Origin: Novosphingobium sp. Chol11
Lineage (GTDB): Bacteria; Pseudomonadota; Alphaproteobacteria; Sphingomonadales; Sphingomonadaceae
NCBI GenBank assembly: GCA_945906105.1
Contig: CAMDQO010000006.1
Coordinates: 1-64,000, forward strand
Direction: 5' to 3'
Length of the DNA: 64,000 nt
Positions within the stretch are counted from its first letter, which is position 1. Each line of letters begins with the position of its first letter. The notes under the pieces are model-generated. The model searched no databases. It saw only the letters and a program-made list of their open reading frames with translations, and was not told the origin of the DNA. Shown here in pieces: positions 1 through 8,816 of this stretch. The translations under genes were made by a program, and so were the position numbers.

Positions 1-83
1 TCCAGCGATCCACGCTGCTTCAGAGCGGCGTTATACGCGCTCCAGTTCGTTGTGCGATATTTTGGTGGCGCTGGCTTGGGCAT
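1..83 (-). CDS. IS5-family transposase, N-terminal fragment cut by window edge
   Basis: The ATG at 83 opens a frame that stays open to the window edge. Its 27 visible residues begin MPKPAPPKYRTTNWSAYN and end in a KQRGSL segment. The KYRTTNW...YN.AL..RGSL pattern is the characteristic start of IS5/IS903-type DDE transposases, normally followed by a WFDPEM-type segment. The catalytic residues are outside the window, so activity cannot be judged. Confidence 0.8.
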   Translation of the reverse strand, partial: MPKPAPPKYRTTNWSAYNAALKQRGSL

Positions 84-146
84 GAGCCAACTTAACGCAT
101 TAGATTCCCCGGAGGAATCCCCCGCGCGCAATTACGCAACAAAGCC
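1..146 (-). mobile_element. IS5-family (IS903-like) insertion sequence, one end only
   Basis: Read on the minus strand, the outer tip at 146 is GGCTTTGTTGCGTAATT (146 down to 130), which resembles the GGCTTTGTTG terminal repeat known for the IS903 subgroup of IS5. About 50 bp inside begins a transposase start (83 down to 1). A short hairpin, GATTCC-N5-GGAATC, lies at 103-119 between tip and gene. IS903-type elements make 9-bp target duplications, so 147-155 is the expected duplicate; its partner lies outside the window. The tip is 37 bp from the end of the M14 peptidase gene, so the element landed just beyond that gene. The family call rests on the tip and 27 residues only. Confidence 0.75.
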
Positions 147-182
147 GTGACACGTGCAACAACCCCTAAAAACCGCCGCCAA

Positions 183-1331
183 TCACCCCTGCCCGTCCAG
201 CCACTCCACCAGCGCCGCCAGACAATCGCGGCCTAAAATCTTTGACCGCTCCGGGCTCCAGCCCTGTGCCAGACAGGGCAGATCATCATTGTCCTTGAAC
301 GGCATTTCCAGCGTCATCGATACGCAGCCATGGCTTGGGCCGAACCGTTCGGCGAGCTGGTTGGTGGACATGGAGAGGTTGGCTTTGCCCGCGCGGGCGA
401 CCGGATAGCCGCGCTTGGTCTGGAAGTCTGGCGTGCGGCGTTTTAGGATCGCTTTGTAGCGGGTGTAGCCCTCGCCCTGCGCTTCGGTCCACGCAGGAAT
501 GCCCTCAAACCCGGCGAGGAAGACGTGCGGGATGGCTTCGTCGCCGTGGACGTCCATGGCGAAGTTCACGCCGCTTTCGTCCATGGCACCCCGGATCGCC
601 AGCACTTCGGGTGATCGGTCGATGCTCGGATCGGCCCATTCGCGGTTGAGGTTTACGCCGGCAAAATTGGTCCGCAAATGCCCCCGGCAGGAACCATCGG
701 GGTTGGCATTAGGGACGATGTGCAGGCGGCATTTTGCGCGCAGTGTGCGGCCCACCGGGTCAGCGGGATCGGTCAAACATTCCAGCGCGCCTTCCATCCA
801 CCATTCAGCCATCGATTCGCCCGGATGCTGGCGGGCATAGAGCCAGACCTGTGTCTCGCCCTCGCCCATTTCGAGGCAATCAATCGGCCGGCCTTCGATC
901 GAGGCGCCAAGGCAGCGATAGTCCACGCCTTCGGTGGCTGCGGTGGCGGCGATCAGATCGTGGTGCCGCTCCATCGAATAGGGCGCGAAATAGGCGAACC
1001 AGGCGAGGTCTCCCTCTGGCTGGTAATGGATGGTGAGCGTGCCGCCCTCTTCGTCCGCGTCCCACTCGCTGTCAGTCCGCGCCCAGAAATCGCGGTCTTC
1101 CGAAACGGCGGCGCGGTAGTTCTCCCAGCCGCCCGGATAGGCAGAACCATTCAGCCCGGTGATCTTCAACGTCAGTTCTCGTCCCGCTGCGCCAGAGACG
1201 CGGAAGTGGAACCACTGGAAGAATTCGGACTCGCGGTCCTTGCGGATGGCGAGTTTTGCCGTGCTGCCCGTAATGGACAGAACCTCGATATTGCCGGAAT
1301 CAAACGCGGCGTTGATCTGGATGTTTTTCAT
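183..1331 (-). CDS. M14-family zinc carboxypeptidase (cytosolic carboxypeptidase-like)
   Basis: This 382-residue protein has no signal peptide. Zinc ligands of the M14 family are visible: RQHPGES (H169, E172) and MDVHGDE (H262). The catalytic glutamate is probably E342 in [13 protein letters not shown] (210-213) and NLNREW (227-232) are typical of the substrate pocket. Residues 1-125 form a beta-rich N-terminal domain, as in cytosolic carboxypeptidase 6-like bacterial proteins. It would remove C-terminal residues from peptides or proteins in the cytoplasm; the substrate is unknown. Its ATG overlaps the stop of the upstream lipoprotein gene (ATGA, 1328-1331), so the two are probably co-transcribed. 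Its 3' end is 37 bp from the insertion sequence. Confidence 0.88.
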   Translation of the reverse strand: MKNIQINAAFDSGNIEVLSITGSTAKLAIRKDRESEFFQWFHFRVSGAAGRELTLKITGLNGSAYPGGWENYRAAVSEDRDFWARTDSEWDADEEGGTLTIHYQPEGDLAWFAYFAPYSMERHHDLIAATAATEGVDYRCLGASIEGRPIDCLEMGEGETQVWLYARQHPGESMAEWWMEGALECLTDPADPVGRTLRAKCRLHIVPNANPDGSCRGHLRTNFAGVNLNREWADPSIDRSPEVLAIRGAMDESGVNFAMDVHGDEAIPHVFLAGFEGIPAWTEAQGEGYTRYKAILKRRTPDFQTKRGYPVARAGKANLSMSTNQLAERFGPSHGCVSMTLEMPFKDNDDLPCLAQGWSPERSKILGRDCLAALVEWLDGQG

Positions 1332-1918
1332 TTGACGAGAATAGTCTCACCCGAATGGCCGGGGAAGCCCGCAAACAGCGCCTCGGCCACTTTGGCTGCG
1401 CCAAGTTCGCTATTGGCGAGCGGCGAGGTGGCCTTGACCGAAAAGCTGGCGCGGCCTTCCCACAGTACGGTGGCGCTCTTGCGATCCTTGATGACCACGC
1501 CGAGCATCGTCTCGACCATTTCAGGCGGCGGGCCGGACAGGTTGAGCCCGATGCCGACGCCAAGCCCCGAACCATAGGAACCGGTCGATCCGCCAAGCCC
1601 GACGCTGACCGGAGAGCCGTTGCGCTGCGGTTTGAACCGGCTGCGCGAAAGCTTGACCAGCGCGATCTGGTTGCCAGACCCTTGCACAGCCGTTGCATAG
1701 CCGATGCGTTGCAGTTGCTGCGCCACTGCTCCCTGAAAACTCCTCAGCTCCAAAGAGGCGGCATCCATGCCCGGAGCCGCTTCCACGGCAATGCTGCCTT
1801 TGCCCAGCGCGGTGATATCTGCCGCATGAAACCGCGTGACTTCCACCGGCCCAACCGGGGTGACACAGCCGGTAAGCAGCGTGAGGGCACAAAGGGGGGC
1901 GAGCAGTCTGCTGTTCAT
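1328..1918 (-). CDS. DUF4136-like lipoprotein, copy 1
   Basis: A 196-residue predicted lipoprotein with a short signal peptide and lipobox LLTGC (Cys18). The body carries [16 protein letters not shown] and VLWEGRAS segments and ends with FPGHSGET. These are shared with the adjacent protein at 1984-2703, and the FPG-SGET ending also with the one at 41435-42130, so the window holds three paralogues. DUF4136 proteins are envelope lipoproteins of unknown function. Translational overlap with the M14 peptidase suggests a two-gene unit. Confidence 0.75.
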   Translation of the reverse strand: MNSRLLAPLCALTLLTGCVTPVGPVEVTRFHAADITALGKGSIAVEAAPGMDAASLELRSFQGAVAQQLQRIGYATAVQGSGNQIALVKLSRSRFKPQRNGSPVSVGLGGSTGSYGSGLGVGIGLNLSGPPPEMVETMLGVVIKDRKSATVLWEGRASFSVKATSPLANSELGAAKVAEALFAGFPGHSGETILVK

Positions 1919-1983
1919 CGTCGGACCCTTGGCTGGCGTTAACGTGCCCGAGATTGGGCTTTACCGGCCGTCAATTCAAGCTC

Positions 1984-2703
1984 CTAACGTAGGGCAGAGC
2001 GCGTTTCGCCTGACTTGCCGGGAAACTGATCGAACAGTGCGGCGGAGAGTTTGGCGGCGATGGCACTGTCGCTCCATTTGTCGCTGCCATCGCGGGTGAT
2101 GATGTCGGCGCGGCCTTCCCACAGTACCTTGCCGCTGGCCTTGTCCTTGATCCTCGCCTCAAGCCGGGTAGAGATCAGCGCCTTCTTCGGCTTGGACAGG
2201 TCGATGTTGATGCCCATCCCCACCATGCTGCCGCGATTGGAAACGCCCACTTCCATCTCGCCGCTGACCGGGTTTTTCGGGCCTTCTTCAGGAACTACAG
2301 TATCATGCGACACGCGCAGTTCGACGATCTGAGCAGAGCTATCTGCCGTTGTAGCTGTCTGATAACCGACACCGGCCAAGTTGTTCACAACGGCGGCCTC
2401 ATAGGTCTTGAGCTCAATCTCGCCAACGCCTGCGCCGACGGGCGATCCGATAACGCTGACCGAACCTTTGCCCAGAAGGTCGATACTGACATCCTCGGCG
2501 ATGAAGCGCGTGACCTCTACCTTGCCTTCGGCGGGGCCAGCAGGGCGGCTGCGATTCCACGAGCGGGAGGGGTAGTTGCGGTCACCCCAGTCGTTTCCTC
2601 CCCATCCCGGGCCGCCAAACCCGCCACCGGGGCGGGCCAGTGCAGGAGTCGCCAGAATCACAGCCGCAAGGGCGATGGTCACGGGAAGACGGTGATTGCG
2701 CAT
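1984..2703 (-). CDS. DUF4136-like secreted protein, copy 2
   Basis: A 239-residue protein with a cleavable signal peptide (ATPALA-RPGG) but no lipobox, unlike its neighbour. A Gly/Trp/Arg-rich stretch at about 25-55 precedes the shared domain (VEVTRFIAEDV, LLGKGSVSV, VLWEGRAD) and the FPGKSGET ending. It is a diverged tandem paralogue of the gene at 1328-1918, separated by 65 bp. It is divergent from the DUF418 gene, so 2704-2864 must hold both promoters. Function unknown; likely periplasmic. Confidence 0.7.
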   Translation of the reverse strand: MRNHRLPVTIALAAVILATPALARPGGGFGGPGWGGNDWGDRNYPSRSWNRSRPAGPAEGKVEVTRFIAEDVSIDLLGKGSVSVIGSPVGAGVGEIELKTYEAAVVNNLAGVGYQTATTADSSAQIVELRVSHDTVVPEEGPKNPVSGEMEVGVSNRGSMVGMGINIDLSKPKKALISTRLEARIKDKASGKVLWEGRADIITRDGSDKWSDSAIAAKLSAALFDQFPGKSGETRSALR

Positions 2704-2864
2704 GATTTTCTCCGGCAGGAATTCGGCTCCCCTGTCGGGAGACAGCGCTAAGACTGCTCTGATTGCCCGCAGATGAACGCGCGATCGTTACGGTTGTAAC
2801 CTTGTTATGCAACTGATAGCCATTGTCAGGGCATTTGCGGTCGCGCGCAAACGGGGGAACAACC

Positions 2865-4061
2865 ATGTCAGCGGACTCCACGACCGCCGCCGCGACGACG
2901 GGTGCTGATCGCATTGTCCTTCTCGACGCGCTGCGCGGTTTTGCCCTGCTTGGCATTCTGACCGCCAACCTGCCGGTCTTCGCTGGCTGGGTCTTCTACA
3001 GCTGGAACGAGATGGCGGCCTTTGCCGGAAAAGACGTTTCGGAAACCTATGACCAGCTGATCAAATTCTTCATCGACGGCAAATTCTATACAATCTTCTC
3101 ACTGCTGTTCGGCATCGGCTTTACCTTGCAACTGGACCGGCTGGAAAAGCGCGGCGCGGCTGGGATCGCGGTATTCCGGCGGCGGATGCTGGTGTTGCTG
3201 GCGATTGGCCTGATTCATATGTGCCTGATCTGGCAGGGTGACATCTTGACGCTATATGCGGTGCTGGGACTGTTGCTGCCTTTGTTCTGGCGGTGGAAAG
3301 ACCGGACTTTGCTGTGGCTGGCGATTTTTCTGATGCTTTTGCCGCTGGTGCTCGTCCCACTGTGCGCCAAGCTTGGTATCGATCTTGGACATCCGTTCGA
3401 ATCGGCGGGAATTGCAGTAATCAAGGCGATTGACGGCGGCGATAATGGCTCAGCCTTGGCCTATATGCAGCGCACAGATTGGCAGGGCTTCCTCACCTGG
3501 CAGCTCTCAGGATCGCCCTTCCGCATCGAGCACCTGCTGCACACCTGGCGCATCCCCAAAGTGCTGGGCGTGATGTTGCTGGGGATGCTGCTGGGACGCC
3601 GGTTGATTGCCGGAACGCTGCTCACGGATCGCCGATTGCTGAAGCGTGCGGTAGTGCTTGGTCTGGCTATTGGCATTCCTTGCAATCTGGTCTTCGCGCT
3701 CGATCAAGAGGTCTATCAGGAGCACTGGAGCTCGATCCTGGGCACTGTTCCCATGGCGCTGGCCTACGCCGCCACTTTCATTCTCGCATGGACTCGGTTT
3801 CATCGTATTCTGGGACTGGTCGCTCCGGTTGGGCGCATGGCTTTGACCAGTTATCTGACACATTCCGTGATCGGCGTTCTGCTGCTTGGGCCATTTCTTG
3901 GCATTGCCGGACGGGTTGGTCCTATCGCCATCGCCGCCCTCGTTATTCCGATCTATGGCGCGCAAATCCTGTTCTCGCGCTGGTGGCTGGCGCATCACGA
4001 TCAGGGACCGATGGAGCGGCTATGGCGCTGGGGCACATATGGCTCGGTAAAGACACGGTAA
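2865..4061 (+). CDS. DUF418 domain polytopic membrane protein
   Basis: A 398-residue protein with about ten hydrophobic segments. The N-terminal LLDALRGFALLGILTANL motif and the C-terminal GRMALTSYLTHS motif are the hallmarks of the YeiB/DUF418 family, whose function is unknown. I chose ATG 2865, preceded by a GGGGGA ribosome site, over the upstream TTG at 2823, which would add 14 unlikely residues. It precedes galE by 47 bp on the same strand. Confidence 0.85.
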   Translation: MSADSTTAAATTGADRIVLLDALRGFALLGILTANLPVFAGWVFYSWNEMAAFAGKDVSETYDQLIKFFIDGKFYTIFSLLFGIGFTLQLDRLEKRGAAGIAVFRRRMLVLLAIGLIHMCLIWQGDILTLYAVLGLLLPLFWRWKDRTLLWLAIFLMLLPLVLVPLCAKLGIDLGHPFESAGIAVIKAIDGGDNGSALAYMQRTDWQGFLTWQLSGSPFRIEHLLHTWRIPKVLGVMLLGMLLGRRLIAGTLLTDRRLLKRAVVLGLAIGIPCNLVFALDQEVYQEHWSSILGTVPMALAYAATFILAWTRFHRILGLVAPVGRMALTSYLTHSVIGVLLLGPFLGIAGRVGPIAIAALVIPIYGAQILFSRWWLAHHDQGPMERLWRWGTYGSVKTR

Positions 4062-4108
4062 TGTGAAGGCGCTAAGGCGGGCTTGAAGTCGCAGCCTGAA
4101 AGAGTCGC

Positions 4109-5118
4109 ATGTCCAAAGTTCCAGTCCCCGTGCCCGTTCTCGTCACCGGTGGTGCAGGTTATATCGGCAGTCATGCCGTGCTTGCCCTGAAGGATGCCGG
4201 TTGGGCAGTTGCCGTGGTGGATAATCTCACCACCGGCTTCCGTTTTGCGGTGCCCGAAGGCGTGCCATTCTACGAAGGCGACATCGAGGATGCGGCGCTG
4301 CTGGCGCGGATTTTTGCCGAGCAGGGCACGCGGGCGGTGATGCATTTTGCCGGGTCGATCGTGGTGCCCGAATCGGTCGAAAATCCGCTGATGTATTATC
4401 ACAACAACACTGCCAAAAGTCGCAGCCTGATCGAGGCGGCGGTAAAGGCTGGCGTCCCGCACTTCATCTTCAGTTCGACAGCGGCAACCTATGGTGAGCC
4501 TGAGGTTTCTCCCGTCAGCGAGGACAGCCCCAAGCTGCCGATCAACCCTTATGGCATGTCCAAGCTGATGACCGAGATTATGCTGGCGGACACGGCAAAG
4601 GCCCATGCCATCAACTATTGCGCGCTGCGTTATTTCAATGTCGCTGGTGCTGATCCGCAGGCGCGTTCCGGCCAATCGACTGCCGGGGCGACTCACCTGA
4701 TCAAGGTTGCGGTCGAAGCGGCGCTGGGCAAGCGAGAGGCAGTCGGCGTGTTCGGCAGTGATTTTGACACGCCCGATGGCACCGGCGTGCGCGATTATAT
4801 CCATGTCGCCGATCTGGCTGCCGCGCATGTACTGGCGCTGGAGGCACTGATTGCCGATCCTGCGGCATCGCTCACCATGAATTGCGGCTATGGCAGGGGG
4901 TTCTCGGTGCTCGAAGTGCTTGATGCGGTGGACCGGGTGACAACCATACCATCCAGCGCCGCATGGAGCCGCGCCGTGCTGGTGATCCCGCCTCGCTGGT
5001 TTCGGATAACCGCCGGATCAAGGCGACACTACCGTGGCAGCCGAAATATGCCGAGCTCGATGTTATCGTCGCCCATGCTCTGGCATGGGAGCGCAAGCTG
5101 GGCGAACTGAGGGGCTAA
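4109..5118 (+). pseudogene. galE: UDP-glucose 4-epimerase galE with a single-base frameshift
   Basis: The first 277 or so residues are a good GalE: nucleotide-binding GGAGYIGSH near the N-terminus, FSSTAATYG, catalytic Y-x3-K in YGMSK, and YFNVAGAD. After VDRVT the frame is lost near 4940-4950 and the reading ends at a chance stop at 5110. The correct C-terminus continues in the next frame as TIQRRMEPRRAGDPASLVSD and runs to TAA at 5116-5118. Restoring one C (GTGACCAACC instead of GTGACAACC) repairs the gene. The lost part contains the RRAGDP segment that contacts the UDP moiety, so the product as read should be inactive. A sequencing or assembly error is the main alternative. Confidence 0.85.
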
Positions 5119-5124
5119 GATAGC

Positions 5125-6510
5125 CTATTTTGGCATCTCAGCCAAAGAGTCGCGTTCTCTGGCTTCCCAGGCACTGTCACAGAATGCAGGCTCGGGAAGA
5201 GTGCCGGAGAATGGCTTGCAGCGCGTCGTGGTGGGTGAGAGATCAACCTGCCAGCCCGGTTGCCACAAGACGAGGCGGTGCTGGGGATCCTTGCGCCACA
5301 GCGCCACTTCATCTGCCCAGGCAGGGCCACCGGCAAACCAGTCATCATGGCTGCGGAACAGCAGCAGGCCGAAAAGCATGGCGAGCAGCAGCATTACGCC
5401 GGATAGCTTGGCAACCCTCGGTCCGGCGGTCGCAAACAGTGCCAGCAAGCCCAGGTTGATCATGATTTGCGGCACATAGGTGTATCTTTCGCCGAAGACC
5501 GGGCTGAGCAGCGCGGGGCCGGTGGCAATCGCGCCGACATAGCTGATACCTGCCAGAAATAGTCCGGGGATGATCAGCCATGCCGCCACCTTGTTGGCAT
5601 TGCGCAACACTATGGCGATCAGCCCGCCAAACAATACCAGACTGGCGGCTGCATTGATCCAGGCGATCTGGCCAGCTTTGCCTGCCTCCTGCGCCGCTTC
5701 AATCGCCACTCCTGCCAGACCCGGCCCGGTGAAGGGAAACAGCAGGTGGCGCACCAGCATGACCGAAGCGAGGTCATCCAGTCCGATGGAATAAGCGCGC
5801 ACCGCAACGGGCGCATAGAACATCAGCAGCTGAATGGCTGCGCCCAGTGCCAGCGCTCCAACTTGCGTCCAGCGCGCGCGATCCTTGTCGAGCAGGGCGC
5901 GCAGGCCAAGAAAGGGCAGCAGCACGATAGCGGCAGGCCCGGTGAGCGGTGCAAGCAACAGCAAAGCCAGCCTTGCCCCACGCGCCCAGCCTGATTTCGG
6001 AACTTCGCTTGCCAGAATCAGCGCGACACAGACGGTCAGATGAAATTGGCTGTGCAGGCTGTGCAGCCATACTTCTTCACTGAACGGCACCGTCACCAGT
6101 AACAGCAGCGCGATGGGCTTGATCCAGCACCCATTCAGCCATTCGTCGCGGCAGGAGAGGATCAGCATGGCCGGACATAGCTGGAAAAACAGCGAGATCA
6201 GAACCGTGACATAGGGAGCCGATTCAAGCGGCAGTCCGCCATCTGTGACCAACAATTTGGCCAGCAATGTTGATCCCGAAGCGACGATATTCAGATAACC
6301 GCCCAATGGATGCCACAAGGCGTCCTGCCAGGGCATATGCCAGGCATAGGCAAAGAAATAGGTTCCTTCCTCGCCAAAAAACCGGCCCTCAAGCAGCACG
6401 TTGGGCAAGCGCAGAAATACCAGCGCTGCGAACAGTATGAACAGAGCGAGCTTGGCCACTCGGCTGAGTGAGGAGTGGCAGGACGGCGCTTGGGTATCTG
6501 ACGTCGTCAT
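5125..6510 (-). CDS. Polytopic membrane protein of unknown function
   Basis: A 461-residue protein with about ten to eleven hydrophobic segments and a soluble C-terminal tail (about 405-461, with two cysteines). GEEGTYFFAYA shortly after the first membrane segment is an acidic loop of the kind seen in GT-C-type glycosyltransferases, but I see no decisive signature. It is convergent with galE (7 bp between the stops) and its product might act in surface polysaccharide assembly; that is only contextual. I do not recognise a named family. Confidence 0.6.
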   Translation of the reverse strand: MTTSDTQAPSCHSSLSRVAKLALFILFAALVFLRLPNVLLEGRFFGEEGTYFFAYAWHMPWQDALWHPLGGYLNIVASGSTLLAKLLVTDGGLPLESAPYVTVLISLFFQLCPAMLILSCRDEWLNGCWIKPIALLLLVTVPFSEEVWLHSLHSQFHLTVCVALILASEVPKSGWARGARLALLLLAPLTGPAAIVLLPFLGLRALLDKDRARWTQVGALALGAAIQLLMFYAPVAVRAYSIGLDDLASVMLVRHLLFPFTGPGLAGVAIEAAQEAGKAGQIAWINAAASLVLFGGLIAIVLRNANKVAAWLIIPGLFLAGISYVGAIATGPALLSPVFGERYTYVPQIMINLGLLALFATAGPRVAKLSGVMLLLAMLFGLLLFRSHDDWFAGGPAWADEVALWRKDPQHRLVLWQPGWQVDLSPTTTRCKPFSGTLPEPAFCDSAWEARERDSLAEMPK

Positions 6511-6638
6511 AGCGGCGTGTGTCCTGATTGCTGGTCAGAACCGGCTAAACATCGTCAGACTGTCCGTCCAGCCAGTGACAGGGATAAGTCACAGCTTCCA
6601 TCTGCTGGCTGCGATCAGCAAATGACGCAGCCCAGCGG

Positions 6639-6667
6639 TTGACTTCCGTGGCCCGGCCCCTTAACGG
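6639..6667 (+). promoter_or_regulatory. Putative sigma-70 promoter of rpmJ
   Basis: TTGACT (6639-6644), 17 bp, then TAACGG (6662-6667), followed by a GC-rich discriminator. The same arrangement, TTGAC(T/G)-N17-TA(A/G)(C/G)GG, is found before rpmH and rpsT in this window. The predicted leader to the rpmJ ATG is about 45 nt. Confidence 0.5.
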
Positions 6668-6711
6668 CCCGGCTTCAAGTTTTCAGCGGCACGAGCCGTC
6701 CGAGGAATGTC

Positions 6712-6837
6712 ATGAAGATTCGCAACAGCCTGAAGTCGCTCAAGGGCCGCCACCGGGATAACCGGGTTATCCGCCGCCGTGGCCGCACCTATGTGATCAA
6801 CAAGACCAACCGCCGTTTCAAGGCGCGCCAGGGCTAA
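6712..6837 (+). CDS. rpmJ: 50S ribosomal protein L36
   Basis: A 41-residue, very basic protein starting [18 protein letters not shown] and ending RRFKARQG. This is the alphaproteobacterial L36 form, which lacks the zinc-binding cysteines of the classical 37-38-residue type. It is a structural component of the large ribosomal subunit. A weak purine-rich site (CGAGGAA) lies just upstream. The gene stands alone between a minus-strand membrane protein and the HAD hydrolase. Confidence 0.93.
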   Translation: MKIRNSLKSLKGRHRDNRVIRRRGRTYVINKTNRRFKARQG

Positions 6838-6881
6838 TTGCTTTGGTGTGGCTGGGCGCTCGCGTCTGGCCGGTTACATAA

Positions 6882-6911
6882 CGGCCCGCCTCCGGATAGG
6901 GGAGCGGGCCG
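6882..6911 (+). terminator. Possible terminator hairpin after rpmJ
   Basis: CGGCCCGC (6882-6889) and GCGGGCCG (6904-6911) form a perfect 8-bp GC stem with a 14-nt loop, 45 bp after the rpmJ stop. No U-run follows, so it is not a classical intrinsic terminator. Confidence 0.35.
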
Positions 6912-6941
6912 CTGCCGTATCTAGGCTCAGGAAATTCGCAG

Positions 6942-7577
6942 ATGTCCGCCAGTTTCGCCGCTCAGCAGTCCCCGGTTCAGGCCGTTGTCTTCGATGTTGG
7001 GCGGGTGCTATTTGAGTGGGATTTGCGCCACCTGTTTGCCAAGCTGATCGCCGATCCGGCTGAGCTTGAATGGTTCTGCTCCACGGTGGTGACGGCAGAG
7101 TGGCACTTTCAACACGATGCGGGTGTGCCGCTTTCCGTTATGGTCCCGGCGCGCATTGCCGAATACCCCGATCACGCCAAACTGATCCACGCCTATGCCA
7201 CGCGCTTCAACGAATCGGTCCCCGGTCCGGTGGCCGGTAGTCTCGAACTGGTCGAGGCGCTTGCCGCGCGCGAAGTGCCGCTGTTCGCCATAACCAATTT
7301 CGGTGCGGAATTCTGGCCCGGCTTTCGTGCGACGCAACCGGTGTTCGATCACTTCCGTGATGTGGTGGTTTCTGGTGACGAGAAACTCGCCAAGCCTGAC
7401 CCCGCCATTTACCGACTGGCAGAGGCACGTTTTGGCCTGCCGGGCTCCGCCATGCTGTTCATCGACGACAACGCCGCCAACATTGAGTCGGCGGCGCGCG
7501 AGGGGTGGCAGGTCCACCATTTTGAGGGTGCAGCAGGCTTGGCCGCAGACCTTAAGGGCCGCGGCCTGATCGCCTGA
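6942..7577 (+). CDS. HAD-superfamily hydrolase (HAD-IA)
   Basis: A 211-residue cytoplasmic phosphatase or dehalogenase-type enzyme. Motif I is VVFDVGRVLFEWD with the nucleophile Asp in FDVG, motif II is ITNFG, the motif III lysine lies in KLAKPDPAIY, and motif IV is MLFIDDNAANI. The alpha-helical cap lies between motifs I and II, as in YihX-like enzymes. FDVG instead of FD-x-D means the second Asp, the usual acid/base, is replaced by Gly, which is common in the subgroup closest to YihX/epoxide-hydrolase N-domains. Substrate unknown. It converges on the gene at 7601. Confidence 0.85.
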   Translation: MSASFAAQQSPVQAVVFDVGRVLFEWDLRHLFAKLIADPAELEWFCSTVVTAEWHFQHDAGVPLSVMVPARIAEYPDHAKLIHAYATRFNESVPGPVAGSLELVEALAAREVPLFAITNFGAEFWPGFRATQPVFDHFRDVVVSGDEKLAKPDPAIYRLAEARFGLPGSAMLFIDDNAANIESAAREGWQVHHFEGAAGLAADLKGRGLIA

Positions 7578-7600
7578 TTCTTACCCCACGTCGGGGATGA

Positions 7601-7954
7601 TTACTTAGCGTTGCATTTCGTCAAATCGTCAGCCGAAAGCTCTGCTCCGGCTGCAGTGAAGCGCGCGACCGTGCCGAACTTCTTGGCGACCCGCTGGCAC
7701 ATCACCACCGGGCGTGAACCAGCATTGGCGGCGGTGCAGTTGTCGCCCGCACACTTCCACAGCACATCACCCAGAATGCCCTGCTTCGGAGCGGCGAGGG
7801 CTTGCTGCAAAGTGGCATTATAACCGCCCGGCGCCGCTGATACCTGAGCGGGCGTCAGGGCCAGCATGGCACCGGCGAGGGCGAAGGTGCCTGAGAAAAA
7901 GGCGCGCCCTGAAAAAACGGTGCGCGAAGTCAGCCGCGAAAACACATTTCGCAT
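7601..7954 (-). CDS. Small secreted protein resembling the CC_3452 family
   Basis: A 117-residue protein with a long N-terminal signal sequence ending about VSAAPGG. The mature part has four cysteines (WKCAGDNC, VMCQRV, TKCNAK) that could make two disulfides. The pattern Cys-x4-Cys, then SRP-VMC, then a final LTKCN, resembles a family of short alphaproteobacterial exported proteins that I recall under the CC_3452 name; function unknown. It is divergent from the HxlR regulator, with two operator-like palindromes between them, so it is a likely target of that regulator. Confidence 0.7.
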   Translation of the reverse strand: MRNVFSRLTSRTVFSGRAFFSGTFALAGAMLALTPAQVSAAPGGYNATLQQALAAPKQGILGDVLWKCAGDNCTAANAGSRPVVMCQRVAKKFGTVARFTAAGAELSADDLTKCNAK

Positions 7955-8002
7955 CGGTATTCTCCTGTGTGCAAGCGTCCCGGGGAGGGTGCGCAGATTT
8001 AA

Positions 8003-8044
8003 GTTGCGAATCGCTACCTAAAAGATCAAGTTGCAATATGCAAC
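8003..8044. promoter_or_regulatory. Two operator-like 15-bp palindromes between divergent genes
   Basis: A perfect inverted repeat GTTGCA-ATA-TGCAAC lies at 8030-8044. A degenerate copy of the same length, GTTGCGAATCGCTAC, lies at 8003-8017. Their centres are 27 bp apart. They sit between the small secreted protein (start 7954) and the HxlR regulator, and are natural candidates for its autoregulatory site. The perfect copy covers an in-frame ATG at 8038, which argues for translation starting at 8098 instead. Confidence 0.5.
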
Positions 8045-8097
8045 CGAAAATCGAAATTATTTCGCCCCGCCCCGATCCTGCGCTAGACTGCGCGGCG

Positions 8098-8610
8098 ATG
8101 GGCAAGCTGCGCGAACCTTTGGGAGCTGATGATTGCGGGCTTCCGCTCGCGCTGGAAGTCATGGGGGAACGCTGGAGCTTCATGATCCTGCGCGCAGCGC
8201 TGAACGGCGTCTATCATTTCGAGGATTTCCTCGGCGCGCTGGGCATCGCCCGCAACATCCTGTCCAACCGGCTCGCCAACCTGGTCACGCACGGCATCCT
8301 GCAACGCGAGCAGATGGCCGATGATCGCCGCAAGGTCGAATACCGCCTGACGCAAAAGGGGGTTGATCTGCTCCCCGCCATGCTGGCGTTGCGCCAATGG
8401 GGTGAGAAATACGGGCTGGGCGTGCCGAGTAATCCGGTGCTGGTCGATAAACGCGATTGCCTGCCCATCGGCCCGATCACCATGCGCGCACACGATGATC
8501 GCGTGATTGCCTATGATGATCTGCAATGGCTTGATCGTGATGAAGTCGGCAAAGCGGGCAGCGATTGCTGCGGTCCGGGGCCAGAAGAGCTACCTGGCTT
8601 GCGGGTGTGA
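8098..8610 (+). CDS. HxlR-family winged-helix transcriptional regulator
   Basis: A 170-residue DNA-binding protein. The HxlR domain (about 10-105) is recognisable by ALEVMGERWSFMILRAAL near the N-terminus, then FEDFLGALGIARNILSNRL and RKVEYRLTQKG in the wing. The C-terminal extension has Cys residues, including a CC pair near the end, which might sense thiol-reactive compounds; that is inference. ATG 8098 is preferred because the upstream in-frame ATG 8038 lies inside a palindrome. The divergent neighbour is the probable target. Confidence 0.85.
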   Translation: MGKLREPLGADDCGLPLALEVMGERWSFMILRAALNGVYHFEDFLGALGIARNILSNRLANLVTHGILQREQMADDRRKVEYRLTQKGVDLLPAMLALRQWGEKYGLGVPSNPVLVDKRDCLPIGPITMRAHDDRVIAYDDLQWLDRDEVGKAGSDCCGPGPEELPGLRV

Positions 8611-8628
8611 TATGCTGGACTGATTTGG

Positions 8629-8768
8629 TTCACGCAAAGGCGCAAAGGCCTTATGCTTGCGGCGAAGCCGCATTGCCAATCGGCACCCAATGTTGACGCA
8701 ACGCTGAGCGAAATATCTCAGTTTGCGACGCAGAACTGCTTCTTTGCGCCTTTGCGCCTTTGCGTGAA
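8629..8768. repeat. Inverted-repeat element between hxlR-like gene and cyclophilin
   Basis: TTCACGCAAAGGCGCAAAGG at 8629-8648 is exactly inverted at 8749-8768, with 100 bp between. Each arm holds two GCAAAGG units. The whole 140-bp block could form a long-stemmed hairpin. This looks like a miniature repetitive element; no coding potential is convincing inside it. Confidence 0.75.
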
Positions 8769-8816
8769 TCCAATCTTACTCTGGTCTCCCGCCGCACACG
8801 TGGCATCATCGCCCCC

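Noticed and set aside
1..150. Plus-strand open frame of 49 codons at the left edge
   Set aside because: The minus strand gives a recognisable IS5-type transposase start and terminal repeat over the same bases.
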